A stretch of 64,000 bases of DNA from Ambrosia x helenae (Eukaryota; Streptophyta; Magnoliopsida; Asterales; Asteraceae), in the NCBI GenBank assembly GCA_030844895.1, contig CM061225.1, positions 104,794,688-104,858,687 on the forward strand, written 5' to 3'. The position numbers and the translations under genes are program-made. Shown in pieces: positions 1-13,033 of this stretch (position 1 is its first letter; the number at the start of each line of letters is the position of its first letter). The notes under the pieces were generated by a model that made no database searches, was not told the DNA's origin, and saw only the letters and a program-made list of their open reading frames with translations.

Positions 1-51
1 AGAAAACACTTTAAAAACTAAAAGCCTCGTATAAATAGTTATGCTGCTTAC

Positions 52-463
52 TGGTGTGTCTGCCATCGGAACATTTAAAGCTTCCATGGTGCCGCATAGA
101 TATCCATGATTAAGGTCACATCCTTGAATTCTCACATTAACTCTCCAAGCTTCCTCTTTTTGTGGACTTGAAACATTTTGAGTTCCTGAAAATGTCTGAA
201 AAATCATTTAAAAAGTTTCATTAAACATTTTCAAAGATGGAAAGCATTTCAGGCATTGAATATTTTGTGTGTGTGAGTATGTGTGTGTTGATTTTTTTCA
301 TACATCTCCAAAAGTTAGTTAACATTTCCATCGGCTAATTAAGATTAATGATATTTTGTCAAAAGTGATCGGGTTTAAAATACTTTTCTCTGATTTGGTA
401 ATTTTACCTGTCCAACACTCAGAAGTGAACAAGGTTGTAAACAAGTTTGTCCAGGATTTGCAC
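52..463 (-). CDS. GID4: GID4/Vid24-type E3 ligase substrate receptor, partial (two exons)
   Basis: Two minus-strand exons of a gene that runs off the left edge. Exon 408-463 (acceptor CAG at 464-466, donor GT at 406-407) reads ANPGQTCLQPCSLLSVGQ. It joins in frame to exon 52-195 (acceptor CAG at 196-198, donor GTAAG from 51), which contains EEAWRVNVRIQGCDLNHGYL followed by CGTMEALNVPMADTP. This matches the start of the conserved GID4/Vid24 domain of plants. In the family, GID4 is the receptor of the CTLH/GID ubiquitin ligase and binds N-terminal proline degrons. The bulk of the domain lies outside the window. The first coding exon should be further right, but I found no convincing ATG exon between 464 and about 2100. 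Both visible exons are clean. Confidence 0.82.
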
Positions 464-2560
464 CTGAAAAATGGCATTAAAGTATCATAAAAAGACCTCA
501 TTAAAAAGACCTCATTTTCTAAGGATCATACAATGAATTCTTTAAAAAATCCATAAAAATACTGGAAGCGATTTCTTGTTCCAAGCATTGCAAAAAGAAA
601 AAAATGGCAAAAAGAAGCACAGAAACTTAAAATCGATTAATTCATTAAACTAAGGATGCCAAGAAGTTAATTTCAACATCATTTCTATGCACTATCCTAC
701 AAGTCACATATGCAAAACACAATGCCAGTATATGAAAAATAAAGTGCATGTAAAATGCAAGCTTCAAGCACACTAACCATCCAATGAGAGAAGCATGTGT
801 GTGTATATCATGTAAGGGAAACATATTTTTTGCTACGACACTTCACAAAGTCTATAAGTTAACTCAATCCGCATATATGCAGCTACTGAAAGAACCATTT
901 GTATGTCACATGACAAGAATAAATGGCCAATACAAATAAAAAAGGATAACTTCCTTGGTTTCTGATAAAAACCAAGGGTCTACTTGGTTGGAAGAAATGG
1001 ACTGGAATGGAATGACAAATCAAAAGAAGTGAACAAAGTAATGGAATGAACAAAGGAATTGAAACAGTCATTACATTCCTTAATCATGTTTGGTTTATTT
1101 TCATCTCATTTAAAATGGAATGAAACAAAATCTATAAAATGATTTATTTGGCCTTCTCTGTAAAAGTTGTAAAGCCTCGGTACCCATCTTCTACAGTTCT
1201 ACGATCTAGTCTTAATGCCATGCACCCATTCTACCTTACATCCCAAATTACTGTATTACAAATACGCCCATTAAAGAATATAAATCCATTAAAGATTAAG
1301 TTGATTCAATAACAAACTTGCAGGCGCACATACAAATAAACATATTTTGCGAAAATAATAATATGTTTTAAGAATTTTAAGACACCACCACTTGTGGCCC
1401 ATCATCTTAACATCAAGATATATACGATTTACTAATTAAACAACAATCAGTCACCATTTACTTACACAAATGTATATGTATGTGTATATATCACTTCAAT
1501 AAAGAAAAAAGTATAATTAAATAACCAACGGCATGTGATGGTATATTCATATTTTCTCAATATGAATCGATCAACGGTTTGTCAGAGGCAGAGGCAGAGG
1601 CAAACTAAACCACTAAACAAACAGTAACAAACTTACAGTTTATCCGCGACGTTCTTCGTCTTGGTCCATAGCCTCTCGTTGCAAATTATGTTAAGAAAAG
1701 GGGGATTTATCACCCAACAACCTGCAATTGATCAATAATCAAAACAGGTACATACATACACATGAATATAAAGTAAACATAGAGTTATGGTAACAGACGA
1801 AATTGAAGATGAGACCTGATGATAATAAACTATGTAATCAATGAATGATGCAGGGATTATAGATTAAGGTTATGATGAAGTTACATGTGTGAGAATTAAA
1901 ATAGGGATGTCGAACAGTCTGATTAGGCTATGATGGATTTATGGTGATCATTGATGATAGAGGTGATGAGATGAACTCGATTAAAGATCAACGGTTTCAA
2001 AGTTGCATTGAATAACAAAGGTCTCACAGGTATACCAGCACATAGAAGGGCAAGGATGGAACTTTTTTTTATATTGTTAAAGGATGAGGTGTGTGAAATG
2101 TCTACTTTACCCCCCTAAGTGTCTTAATTGTCACAATTATCCCAATAATACCCTTAATTTTTTTGCTTAAACATGTTGTACATGTTGCATCTTAAGTTGT
2201 ACACAAATCAAAATGACTATGCTAGCCATCACTCCTCCTTTATAATGTATTATAGATATGTACACTATAAACATCACTAATTTAGGCGGTGATCACCTGT
2301 TTTTATCACACTAATATAAGTAGCTATCACTGCTCACAAACACAACCTATTTGTTTGGATGTGGAATTTGGATATTTCAATGAACCTCACAAACCTCATC
2401 TATTAATAATTAATGATCTTTGTTTTTGGATGACAATTACTTTAAGAGAGTTTTGGGTTTAAGTGTGTAAGAGAGTTTGTGATATTTTTTACGAATTCCA
2501 ATTCATTTCATGAAGGACAATTTACCTTAGGATGACATGTAGATAGGCAACAGGCTATGC
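464..2560. other. Upstream part of GID4 and intergenic DNA
   Basis: AT-rich DNA with no supportable coding exon. It must hold the 5' end of the minus-strand GID4 gene. A splice-donor-like site (minus strand, near 1640) could end a 5' UTR exon. A short GAGGCA triplication lies near 1585-1605. No clear transposon boundary was found. Confidence 0.4.
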
Positions 2561-2837
2561 CGCCACCCTTTTCAGAATAGCAACTTAACCTACTAAAAAC
2601 AAAACATTGACCATTGGGGGTCAAAATATTGTTGTGGCGCGATATTAAGGTGGACAAGGGGAGCAGAAAACACACCCTTAGCCTAACCAGTCTTCCATAA
2701 CATATGCAATCAACATTATATTATATCATTACCTTAGTTTTGACGATTATGCTACTCTTTATTTTCCTCTCATTCCTTGTCGTACTATTTAAAGTCCTTG
2801 TAATCACATAAATTATAATCATTCATAAAATCATTAT

Positions 2838-4790
2838 ATGTCATCAGAGCATTGTAAACTCCTCTGAGTTTTTTCTTCTTCTTTTTCAATCCCCTGCCTG
2901 CCACTTTACTGTCGCCGCCATGGCCACCTCCAGCACCGTAATCCAACTCTCTACCACCACCAACTTCCCCATCAAATTAACCGCAAATAACTTCCCTTCT
3001 TGGCGTAAGCAAGTTCTCTCCGCCCTTGTTGGGCTCAAACTTGGACAGTTTGTTGATGGTTTAACCAAACCACTATCGAACTTAGTACCGTCAGGACCAA
3101 GTACTCCTTGGCGCTACTTAGAAGCTGCTCAGACACCCTCCAGCCACTCGTTTCCTCTGCCGAAACATCTCGACAACTCTTCACCCATTTAACCGAAAAC
3201 TATGCTAGTGTCTTAAGATCAAGAATTATCTCCTTGCGAACCAAACTCACCACAACCAACAAAGGAAATAAACCCGTTGCTGAATATCTCAATGAGATGA
3301 ACGCCATTACTGATGAATTAGCTTTGGCACAAATACCGATCGATGATGATGATCTTACCGTTCACATTCTTGCCCACCTTAGTGACGACTACAAGGATAT
3401 TACCGCAACACTGAAGACTAGAGACACCGCCATTGCCTTCTTAGATCTATACTAAAAAGTAATTGACCATGAAAGACATATTCTAGAAGCAAAACCTTCT
3501 GATCTTATGACTACAGTCAACAACTCACAAAGGCAAGGGGGCCGCCACTTCTCACATCCCACTCCAGCAGCCCGAAATCAAAACAGGCCCAACACCTTTG
3601 GGCCAAGAAACAATACCGGTGGGCAATTGTTGAATTTTAGAACTAACCGTAACAATTTCTTTTATCAATTTTGCAATATTCCAGGTCACGAAACCAATGA
3701 TTGTCGAAAGTTTGTGCCTTTCTTGCAAAATAACAATCTTGCTTTTGCACAATCATCAACGAACCTGACTCTAAATGTTTCCATGGCAAACTCGCCAATA
3801 CAAGCATCATCACTAATGTTGACAGTGGTGCCTCTAATCATGCCACATCGACCAAGCATTTTTGCACAATCTATCCAAATATGGAGGACCCGATGAGACC
3901 GTCCCTAGTAATGGTAATACCCTTTCCATTTCTTATATCGGGCATGCATCTATTCCCACTATATCCCTCCTTTTACATTTACCAAATGTCTTACTTTTTC
4001 CGCACTTACGCAACCATCTCATATCGGTTGCTAAACTTTGCAAAACTAACAAAGTTTCTGTTGAATTTTTTTCTTTTTAGTTTTTTGTTAAGGATCTTCG
4101 CACGGGGCGCCGCTCATGCGGGGATTCAACATTAATGATGTTTACTATGCATCTCATACTCATCCTCGTTTGCCATTCAAACTCAAGCACCAAGAATTTC
4201 GGCTCTCTTCTCTCATGGCATCATAAACTTGGACACCCTTCTGTCAAAGTTCTAAAGCGTTTACTAAATAATTTAGGGCTTGATTACAATAATGTGTCAA
4301 ATAACTTATTTCATTGTGATGTCTGTTCCTTGAATTAAAGTCATGAACTACTTTTTGGAGAAAACTCCTTTAAAGTATCTAAACCACTTGAACTTGTTTA
4401 TTCGGATGTTTGGGGTCTGATCAAAGTCTCCAATGATGGATATCAATACTATGCATATTTGTTGACTTTTACTCCAAATACACATGGTTATACCCTACTC
4501 GGAATGATATTTCTCACTTCACCATTCCGGAACAAAATGGAGTGGCGGAACATCGACATAGACACATGGTTGAAACCGGGTTAACACTTTTACATCATGC
4601 CAGCTTACCACTCACGCTTTGGTCACATGCCCTTCAAATGTTTGCCCACCTACCTACACCAAACTTAAGTCTTTCGTGTGTCTATGTTTTTCCACCACTT
4701 ACCTACCCTCGCTCAACCGAAATGCATCTTCCTTGGATACTCCTCGTCTAAATCCGCCTACAAAACCCATTTATCAAAGGGTAAGCTAAA
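2838..4790 (+). mobile_element. Decayed Ty1/Copia retrotransposon remnant
   Basis: A TATCAGAGCA-like primer-binding site (near 2840-2856) precedes a gag reading frame starting at 2920 (MATSSTVIQLSTTTNFPIKL). The Copia gag signature continues in another frame from about 3108 to 3455 (PVAEYLNEMNAITDELA). A zinc-knuckle relic follows near 3660-3710 (FCNIPGHETNDC, with the first cysteine replaced by tyrosine). A pre-integrase HH-CC segment lies at 4190-4335 (WHHKLGHPS, CDVC), and a remnant of the integrase end at 4520-4630 (PEQNGVAEHRH). Several frameshifts, stops and large deletions are visible. Reverse transcriptase and RNase H are missing and no 3' LTR was recognised. The element is inactive. 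Confidence 0.8.
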
Positions 4791-5275
4791 ATAACCTTTT
4801 ATCCTTTGATAAAAGGTACTACATTTACTACAACTTGTCACGGTTCTTCCTTTTTATTATAAAACAATCTTATTAACTTGCTTTATCTTTGCATGTAATT
4901 TTAGGTTTATGATTACAAGCTCTATTGTTATATTAAAACAATCTATATTTCTCAATAAAAGGCCTTAAGAAGTTGTATGCTAATAACATACACTTTACTG
5001 GCTTTCATCTTGTTTATTTTTTTAGCTATTATTTTGTTTGATTCGTTTGAGAAATGTAACCCAAACAGGCCCATTCAGGCTTTCGTAAGTAAATGGGCTA
5101 AAATTGCCATTACTGTCAACAATGCATTTGCCTACTGTAAGTGTTTTGGATTTTATTTCAAAAGTTATCCATTTACAATCTCTCTCTATACTATTTGTGG
5201 CTTTGTGCTTCAAAAGTCAAAACCACCTAAGGCACATACTTTTTATTTTTATTTTCTTATTTTTTTTTTCTTTTA
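4791..5275. other. AT-rich spacer
   Basis: No gene or repeat boundary recognised. The region lies between the Copia remnant and a SINE and may contain more decayed retroelement. Confidence 0.4.
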
Positions 5276-5577
5276 GCCTAGTTGGTTAAGGGCTTAAAGT
5301 TTTTTATGGGAGGCTTAGGTTTAATTCCCACTAGCTACATTTGGAGGACATTGGTGGATGGGAAATGAGGGATGACCCGACATTTGGCTTGGGTTCGAGT
5401 CCTGATCCCGACCAGTTTTACCGTTTATTTCACTGTCGTGCCTTCGGGCGGGTGAGTGATTGGGTTTTCCCGGGAATTGGTGGCAATTAGTGGCCCGGGT
5501 ACTCTCGAATACCTGATTCGCCAAAAGGGTGCCCGAGAGTGCTCGAAAATTAATTCGTTGGCCGTTCAAAAAAAAAT
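5276..5577 (+). mobile_element. tRNA-derived SINE (family with GTGCCTTCGGGCGGGT core)
   Basis: Begins with a tRNA-like head: an A-box-like AGCCTAGTTGG and a B-box-like GGTTTAATTCC, then a second GGTTCGAGTCC. The body holds the motif GTCGTGCCTTCGGGCGGGT and ends GTTGGCCGTTCAAAAAAAAA. The same core occurs in the SINEs at 27073-27394 and 32407-32695, so this is a dispersed family. Target duplications were not resolved because both flanks are A/T-rich. Confidence 0.75.
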
Positions 5578-5639
5578 ATAATAAGAAAAATAATAAAAAT
5601 ACACGATAATCATGTATTTCAAATACACGATACATTAAT

Positions 5640-6016
5640 ATATAAAAAATAGAAATAAGCTAGTCTACACATTTCAAGTTTTTTTGGTTGAGTTTTGAAA
5701 TGAATTTTTAGATTATTGCGTTTTGAAAACGCAAATAATTAGTTTTTAGTGATTGGGGTTGATTTTTTAAATGAATTTTTAGGCTACAAAAACGCAATAA
5801 TCTAGAAGCATCAAACGCATAATCAGTTTCAAAAAGCAATCCTAAACACTTAGTTAATGAATTAATTTCAAAATATACTTTTTCATGATTAAATTTTTTT
5901 ATGATACTAATGACATCACGTTCAAAGGATTTCTTTATAGTTAAGCCTTGGAATTTTAACTTTGAATTTGTAAGTAGTCCATAAGACGATTAACATTTCG
6001 TTTTTTAGTTAGGTCT
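5640..6016. other. AT-rich spacer
   Basis: No coding potential or recognised element. A short stretch at 5690-5830 repeats GCAAATAATTAG-like text in both orientations and may be a decayed foldback. Confidence 0.35.
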
Positions 6017-6024
6017 CTGCAGTA

Positions 6025-6177
6025 TAGGGATAAGTTCGGGGCGGTATCGGTACCAACCGATACCGATCCTGAAAACTTTTAAAACTCAATACCGATCTTG
6101 TACCGATACCGATAATACCAAAACCGAAAACCTCTTAAGAGACGGGATCGGTATTTAACGCTATGTGCTCATCCCTA
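6025..6177. mobile_element. hAT-like MITE, 153 bp
   Basis: Terminal inverted repeats TAGGGATAAG and CTCATCCCTA are flanked by a perfect 8 bp target duplication CTGCAGTA (6017-6024 and 6178-6185). The interior repeats ACCGATACCGAT in both orientations. An 8 bp duplication is characteristic of hAT transposons. There is no coding capacity. Confidence 0.8.
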
Positions 6178-6585
6178 CTGCAGTATATAAAACTCCAACA
6201 TCAGTCCTCATAACCAACCAATAAACGTCCAATATTAATAGCCACCCATTTGGTTATTTTTTATATATTTTCTTCTTATTCTAATAATGAAATTTTGTTT
6301 CAAATAAAAGATGTGGTTTTCCAACTTTGACCAAATTTTGGCAAGGACGTCTAAGAGACGGGAGACAATGTTAAAGTATCATATCCAAATATCAATAGCC
6401 ATCCTATTAAATCAATGTGGTACCTTACGACGACTTTATTTAAACTAAACTTTAATAACCGACACTTATGATATACAAATGCAGTTATATCGTGCATTTA
6501 CTCCATAGAGACTTGTCTATTATGGAGGGTGCAACATCTGTCAAGTGGCAGGTGGCGGGAAATTTTTCGTGGGTGGAGTCTTATG

Positions 6586-6716
6586 CAGTGGCGGATATAG
6601 AAATGTTTTTCAGTAGTAGCGTTTTTCATTTTTTTCATTTTAGTAGCAACGTTTTCCAAATTTCGTAAAAAAAAAAACCAAATTTTCTACTAATTTTCTA
6701 CCTATGTCCGCCCTTG
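6586..6716. mobile_element. hAT-like MITE, 131 bp (CAGNGGCG type)
   Basis: Ends CAGTGGCGGATATAG and CTATGTCCGCCCTTG are inverted repeats. Flanks GTCTTATG and GCCTTATG form an 8 bp duplication with one mismatch. The middle has ATTTT-rich inverted text. It is nonautonomous. Confidence 0.65.
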
Positions 6717-6849
6717 GCCTTATGCCTACCACCACCCCAGCATAGAACCGGTTCAAACAACATAGTCTAGGTGTGTAGGTGGAGGCAGTACTTGCAAGAG
6801 CATGTGTGAAGTTCTCTGACACCTCCAAATTGAGACATTCGCCTTTCAA

Positions 6850-8080
6850 AAAAAATTATATTGACTTGGTTAGAGAGGAAACCTTTTGTCACCGTAACAA
6901 GTACTCATGGTGTGCAAATTTGAAAGGAAACATATAAAAACTATCATTTGGATCGAAAATTTTGTAATTGGTGTTATAATTAACATCTTCTTACAAATAA
7001 TTACGAAAGTGAGCTTAGATTATAGTTTTCAAACGGCTTGTAATCTATCTTTAATCTTTAATAATTTATAAAAAAATATATATGGCTAAAACCTTTTAAA
7101 ACCCATAATTTTTACATGCAGGTATAATTCAATGTATAAAGTTCTTAACGTACAAAGTTTATAAAAGAATTAAAGATGAACAAATTCAAAATTACGCATG
7201 AAAAAAATAATAACAGAAAAATACGACAACAACAACAATAACCATACCTAGTAAATCTCACAAATAATGTAACTGTTGGTAGGATTTTGGGAGGGTGAGA
7301 TACTGGGATGTAGACAAATCTTATCTCTATTCCTGAGAATAGAGATGTTGCTCCCAAAAAGACCCTTGGCTCCAAAGCCCACAACAATATATATATATAC
7401 ACTAGAACATGAGATTTAAACTATTAGTATCACAGAGATGATGAGAAGAGTAAATGATAAAATGAAAAAAAAGATATAAAACTAGAAACAACCTATAAAG
7501 CACAAGGAAACAATCACATGTAAAGTCCAACAAAAAAAAGTGTGTGAAAATCTTATTTCCTGTGACACATCTAAAAAATCATATAAACCTATCATAACAG
7601 TCTCACAACATTGGGCATTTCATTTGTTCTTATGTAAAGACACTACGATACTTCTCCTCCACTGGTCTGACATTTTTTCAGATTGAATAACAAAAAAATA
7701 CGCATGGAGGAAAATCAAATTACGCATGAAGAAAATAAAAAATAAAAATTACGCACGAAGGAAATCAAAATTACACACGTTTTAAAAATCCTGTTTACGC
7801 TTTGTACGTTAACTACATTTTTGTACTTTACCATATGTTTTTAACACATAACATTAACCTTTTAACTTTTTTTACCAGATTAACCTTTTAACTAACCACT
7901 AAAAACTATTATTACCAAATCCTCCAAAAAATGTACCATAAAAATAGAGTCAAAAAACAACCACAAAGAAAAAAAAAAAGACAAGTAGACATAGAAAAAC
8001 ACACACATATGACATAGCAAAAAATAAATGGTGGCCTAGTCTTTCTTGTTAGGTGGGTTTCAAGATATTTTCTTCCTTAA
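6850..8080. other. Noncoding region with a SINE tail and a truncated TS-like SINE
   Basis: Positions 6780-6855 end CATTCGCCTTTCAAAAAAAA, a SINE-like tail. Positions 7268-7375, read on the minus strand, resemble the GTAGAGGTAAGACTGTCTACATC segment of the TS-like SINEs at 19834 and 27438, so this is a truncated copy. The remainder is AT-rich with no gene. The right part is the promoter side of the PP2A gene. Confidence 0.45.
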
Positions 8081-8848
8081 CACCCCACCCCCCACACACC
8101 CAATATTTTCTCTCTATCAAACCCTCAATATTATTATTTCCCCTTCAGTTTTGTTCTTGACAACCTAGTTTCCATTTCCAACCTTTGCTACACACAAAAA
8201 TTTGATTCCTTTTTTCTTTTCAGTTATTCCCTTTCAAGTGTGTGCTAAAAGAAAGTGTGAAACAAAGAAAGTAAAAGCAGGATTCTTATTTCTTGTGGTG
8301 TGGTAACCATACTTTATATCCATCTGTCCATCTCACAGGGGATAAAAATTAAAAACCTTTTTTTAACATAATAATAAAAATTAGGTTTTTTTTTTTCAAA
8401 GATTTTCCATAATCTTTACTTTCAAGTCCCAAGATTGTTAATTTCCAAGTGGGTTTTTGCTGTTATAATCAAAAGCCACAAGCTTTTTCTCATAGGTTCT
8501 TGATTTATACAAAAAAAAGAGGGTATAATAATAAAGAAAATAAAAAAAATTGATGTGGGAGGTTTTGAAAAAAGGGGCATTGATGGTGTTTGGTGGAGTT
8601 TGTTTGAGTTTGATTCAGATTAGTGGGTTTCTTATGTATAGTTCAGATTTGTTTTTGTGTGTTTGGTGTGTATTATCATAGGATTGAAAAGGGTTTTGCT
8701 TTATTTATAATCTTGGAGCTTTTTTTTTTTTTAATTATTATGATGGATTTGTAGGTTTTTGATGATTTGGATAAGAATTTGAGTTGGGATTTTAGGGTTT
8801 TAGGGTTTGTATTGTTTTTTATGTTTGGATATTTATAGTCTTTAAGAT

Positions 8849-11810
8849 ATGATCAAGCAAATTCTTAGTAAGGTTTCAAGGAAACAATCAAAATCTTCGA
8901 AAAATCAAGAGTCTTTAGGTACCCAAAGCCCTAATTTATTCTCTGCAAGTTCAAAAAGAAGTGATTTAGCAAGTGGGAATTCAAGAAAGCTTGTGAATTC
9001 CGATATTTCGGCCCCGTTGAATGCTAGGTTTAATCCGAATGAAATAAAGTTTCGTAACGGTGGTCCTGTAAGTGTTTCGTATGAAGCTTTACCTAGTTTT
9101 AGAGATGTGCCCACCACTGAAAAACAGAATTTGTTCATAAAGAAAGTGGTTATGTGTTCTGTAATCTTTGATTTCAATGACCCGACGAAACACCTCAAAG
9201 AAAAAGAGATAAAGCGACAGACTTTATTGGAATTAGTCGATTTTGTGGCGTCTGGAAATGTTAAGTTTACAGAATCTGTTATGCAAGAGTTTGTCAAAAT
9301 GGTTTCTGCGAATTTGTTTAGGGAGCTCACGCCTCAACCGCGTGATTCCAAAGTCTTGGAATCTTATGATGTGGAAGAAGAAGAACCATCAATGGATCCG
9401 TCTTGGCCGCATTTGCAAATCGTCTATGAACTTTTACTTAGGTTTATTGCATCACCAGAAGCTGATGCAAAAGTTGCAAAAAAGTTCATTGATCATTACT
9501 TTGTTCTCAAGTTATTAGATTTGTTTGATTCCGAAGATCCTAGAGAGCGAGAGTACTTAAAGACGATTCTTCATAGGGTTTATGGTAAATTTATGGTTCA
9601 TCGTCCGTTTATTCGGAAGTCTATGAACAATATCTTTTACAGGTTTGTTTTAGAGACCGAGAAACATAACGGGATTGCTGAACTTTTGGAGATTTTAGGG
9701 AGTATCGTTAACGGCTTTGCTTTGCCTTTGAAAGAAGAACACAAATTGTTTCTTTCTAGGGCGTTGATCCCGTTGCATAAACCGAAGTGTTTAGCAATGT
9801 ATCATCAGCAATTATCATATTGTATTACGCAATTTGTTGAAAAAGATTGCAAATTGGCTGATATGGTGATAAGGGGTTTACTGAAGTATTGGCCGGTTAC
9901 AAACAGTTCAAAAGAAATCATGTTTTTAGGTGAGCTGGAGGAGGTTCTAGAAACGACACAACAACCGGAGTTTCATCGCTGTATGGTGCCTTTATTTAAG
10001 CAAATCGCCCGTTGCTTGAACAGTCCCCATTTTCAGGTAATTTTATTATTCTTCTGAGCATATTATTTTTTTATAATATTAAATAGTTAATCAGCTATGA
10101 GTTACTTATATCCATGATTGTTGTGAACTACCATAGACGGATACAAAGTGATATGGTTCGTTTGGTAGGGAGCGTTTGGAACTTTGGATGTAGGTTTTTA
10201 AAATCATTTTAGCTACTTGAATAATTAGATAGTTGGTTGCTTAGAGTAAGGGATATTTTGGCAATTTTGTAGTTATCTCAATAATTAGTTTTCTTACCAC
10301 ATTTTTTGACAATTTTACCCTCACACGATAATAGACAAACGAAGGTGTCATGTAAGGTAAAACTGTAAAAAGCAAAATATTCATGGTGTGCAAATCACCT
10401 CTCTTAATCGGATCGTTTAAAGTGGTCTGACTCACACTTCATAAGTTCTGCTTTAATTTACCCTTAGTAACATGCTTGGTTTAAAAAAGCACGAGGCGCT
10501 CCGAGGCGTTTTGGTTCCAAAATCCGAGGCGCTAGGCTTAAAGCGCGAGGCGAGAGCTTCACGTAGTTGAGGCACCCAAGGTAAAAAAGATTAAAAAATA
10601 TTTATACAAGCCAATGCTACATATTCTACTTGTTAATCAATCCTAAACGCAACAACATAATTATAAAACACACTTAAACACTTCATTGAATGTACATTGA
10701 CGCCGAAACACCCTTAAAAATCTTAAAAAAAAAAAACAAAAAAAAACCTGATTTTGACTTCACAGCGCTTCATGTAGTTGAGCGCCTCAGGCCAAAAAAA
10801 AGCACTTTTCCTAGCGCCTCGCGCCTCAGGCGCGCTTTTTTAAACCAAGGTAACATGGCAAAACCGACCGACTTAAGATGGAACAGTCTAGAGGAATTAT
10901 GTTTTATTTTCTTGCTAAAACTGATAGACCCTTTAGACAATTGTCGAGCTCCCTGTATTTTCGACATTTGTTGGTTCTGGTGTTGAAGATTATAGATTAA
11001 TGATGGTAGCCAAATCCTCATTCACCACTAAAAAAGTACGAAGTTTTATTGATGTTGTGTTGAAGGGTAGATTTGTAATTTCCTAATGATCATGGATTAG
11101 TTCTTCTGCAAATCCTTTTTGTTATGGTGACTCGTTTGAGATTTCTTGAATGATGGTAATAAGATCCTCATTTACCTCAAAAAAAAAAAAAAAAAAAAAC
11201 TGAGGGTAGTTCTTGAAAAAAATGATCTAAGCTTTACTTATCGATGTTGTCGTGTGAGGGTAAATATGGTATTTACAGATGTAATTCTTGAAAAAATATC
11301 AAAGCTTTGTTATCTTGAAGGGAAGATTTGGTTTATCCTCATGAGCATATGCCTATTATTGGTCAAATGCTTGTTGCAATGACTCATTCAAGATTTCTCG
11401 AATCTGCCCCCTACCCAAAAATAATACAGATTTGACGAGTTCAGATGAGTGAACGCCTTTTTTTTCTATTAATTTTCCAGGTGGCAGAAAGAGCTCTTTT
11501 CTTTTGGAACAACGATCACATCGAGAGTTTGATCAGGCAAAACCGCAAGGTAATATTACCAATACTCTTTCCTGCACTTGAAAGAAACGGGAGGCACCAT
11601 TGGAATCAAGCGGTGCATAGTTTGACTCTAAACGTCCGGAAAATATTCTTTGACCTTGACCCTGAATTGTTCAACGAGTGTTTACTCAACTTTCAAGAAG
11701 AAGAGGCGAAGGAAGAAAAAATCAAAGCTAGACGTGAATCCACCTGGAAACGATTAGAAGAAATCGCTGCAGATAAAGTTTCAAGTAATGAAGCCGTTCT
11801 TGTGAATTAG
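8849..11810 (+). CDS. PP2A regulatory subunit B' (B56 family)
   Basis: Two coding exons, 8849-10036 and 11481-11810, joined by a GT-AG intron (CAG|GTAATT ... TTCCAG|GTGGCA), give 505 aa, the usual B56 size. The start MIKQILSKVSRKQSKSSKN is the conserved plant B' amino terminus. The variable serine-rich lead (residues 1-70) is followed by the HEAT-like B56 core: FNDPTKHLKEKEIKRQTLLE near 110, MDPSWPHLQIVYELLLRFIA near 185, and WNQAVHSLTLNVRKIFFD in exon 2. B56 subunits direct PP2A catalytic dimers to substrates in cytosol and nucleus. The upstream 700 bp (8080-8848) is T-rich and looks like promoter and 5' UTR, possibly with a UTR intron. The intron contains a hAT-like MITE. The reading frame is clean. 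Confidence 0.93.
10475..10849. mobile_element. hAT-like MITE, GAGGCGC-rich, 375 bp, in PP2A intron
   Basis: Inverted ends CTTGGTTTAAAAAAGC and GCTTTTTTAAACCAAG are flanked by a perfect 8 bp duplication GTAACATG (10467-10474 and 10850-10857). GC-rich GAGGCGC blocks sit next to both ends, with AT-rich DNA between. It belongs with 12082-12419 and 21006-21719. Confidence 0.88.
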
Positions 11811-12081
11811 GAGTCGGGTTTGGCTGGAAAGCGATTAAAGATTAAAGCTTTTGTAATTCTATTTAGAAAAGCTGCAAAGTTCATGTAAATTTCTGTTGGT
11901 CCTTATGTTGTAGGATGACAATTTGTTAAATTTAGTAAGATAAACTAGCTAAAGAAATGCATTTTGAGCAAGGTTCTGTTTTTTTTTGCTATGTTCAACT
12001 CTTTTTTTTTTTTTTTTTTTGCAAGAACAGTGAGGAGGTGAGTGTGTTTATATTTGCGCTTAACTTGTCTCGAGTCTTATG

Positions 12082-12419
12082 CTTGGTTTTAAAAAGCGCG
12101 AAGCGCACAAAAGCGACGAGGTCTAAAACCGAGGCACAAAGCGCAAAAGCGGTGGGCTTTTCGTACGCGAGGCGCAAGACAATTATATAATTTTTTTTTA
12201 TATATGCTATAGGTTTTTAGCATTATTTAGTCAAAATACAAATACAAATAAGGTATATATATGATTTGACTAAAATGTAGAACCCTTTTAGCTATATGTA
12301 TAACAATTTTAAGCATTAAAACATCATGTGTATAAAAAGCGCACTTTTCTTGAGCTTTTTTTTTTTGCGCTTTTCGTACACTGCTTGCCTTGGTGCGCGG
12401 CGCGCTTTTTAAAAGCAAG
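12082..12419. mobile_element. hAT-like MITE, 338 bp, downstream of PP2A gene
   Basis: Ends CTTGGTTTTAAAAAGCGCG and CGCGCTTTTTAAAAGCAAG are inverted repeats with one mismatch. The perfect 8 bp duplication is GTCTTATG (12074-12081 and 12420-12427). Same family as 10475-10849. Confidence 0.87.
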
Positions 12420-12427
12420 GTCTTATG

Positions 12428-13033
12428 TCTAAACTTGTCTTATTGACTACAACTTGATTTGTTTATTATGCTCATTCATCATACATATAATAATATGTAT
12501 CAACCATCAGAGTTATATCATTTGATCTTCAACTTTAGGTTTTGGGGTAGGCTTAAATTACGTTTTTAACGGGTTAAACCTAAATGGTTTACACGTAGTT
12601 TTACCTGCGGTAAGAAAATTAAAACTATCAATTCATGGAAGATCTTTCTCACTAGTCAAGTGGTACACTCTATCTTATCTTATAGCCTGGTGCGGCGGGA
12701 TACTTGCTTGAGTTGTCGGAAGCTTGATTGATGATGGCTCCTAAATATTGATGTACATGGTTTAAAATATATTTTGGATGCATTTGACGATTGTTATTTT
12801 ATAGGATATACGTACATATGTTAAAACAATTTTATGAGACTTGTGTGACTATTGACTTTTCGTTAAAAAAGATTATTGACTCATTCAAATTTGACTTTAG
12901 ATGTTCAAGTTTCAACCAAAGTGTGTGTAAGGTGTTTAGTATATAAGTGTTTATGTTAAAGTTAAACCTCTATAATGATTAATCACCACCGTTGAATGAG
13001 GTTGAGATCAAATCTCAACCGTTTAAAATAGAA
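12428..13033. other. Spacer without recognised gene
   Basis: AT-rich. A stretch at 12645-12720 (TAGTCAAGTGGTAC, then GC-rich text) faintly resembles a SINE head but has no tail. Nothing coding. Confidence 0.35.

Noticed and set aside
1500..2100. First coding exon of GID4
   Set aside because: A donor-like site and the codons IPVR occur on the minus strand, but no ATG with a compatible phase was found.
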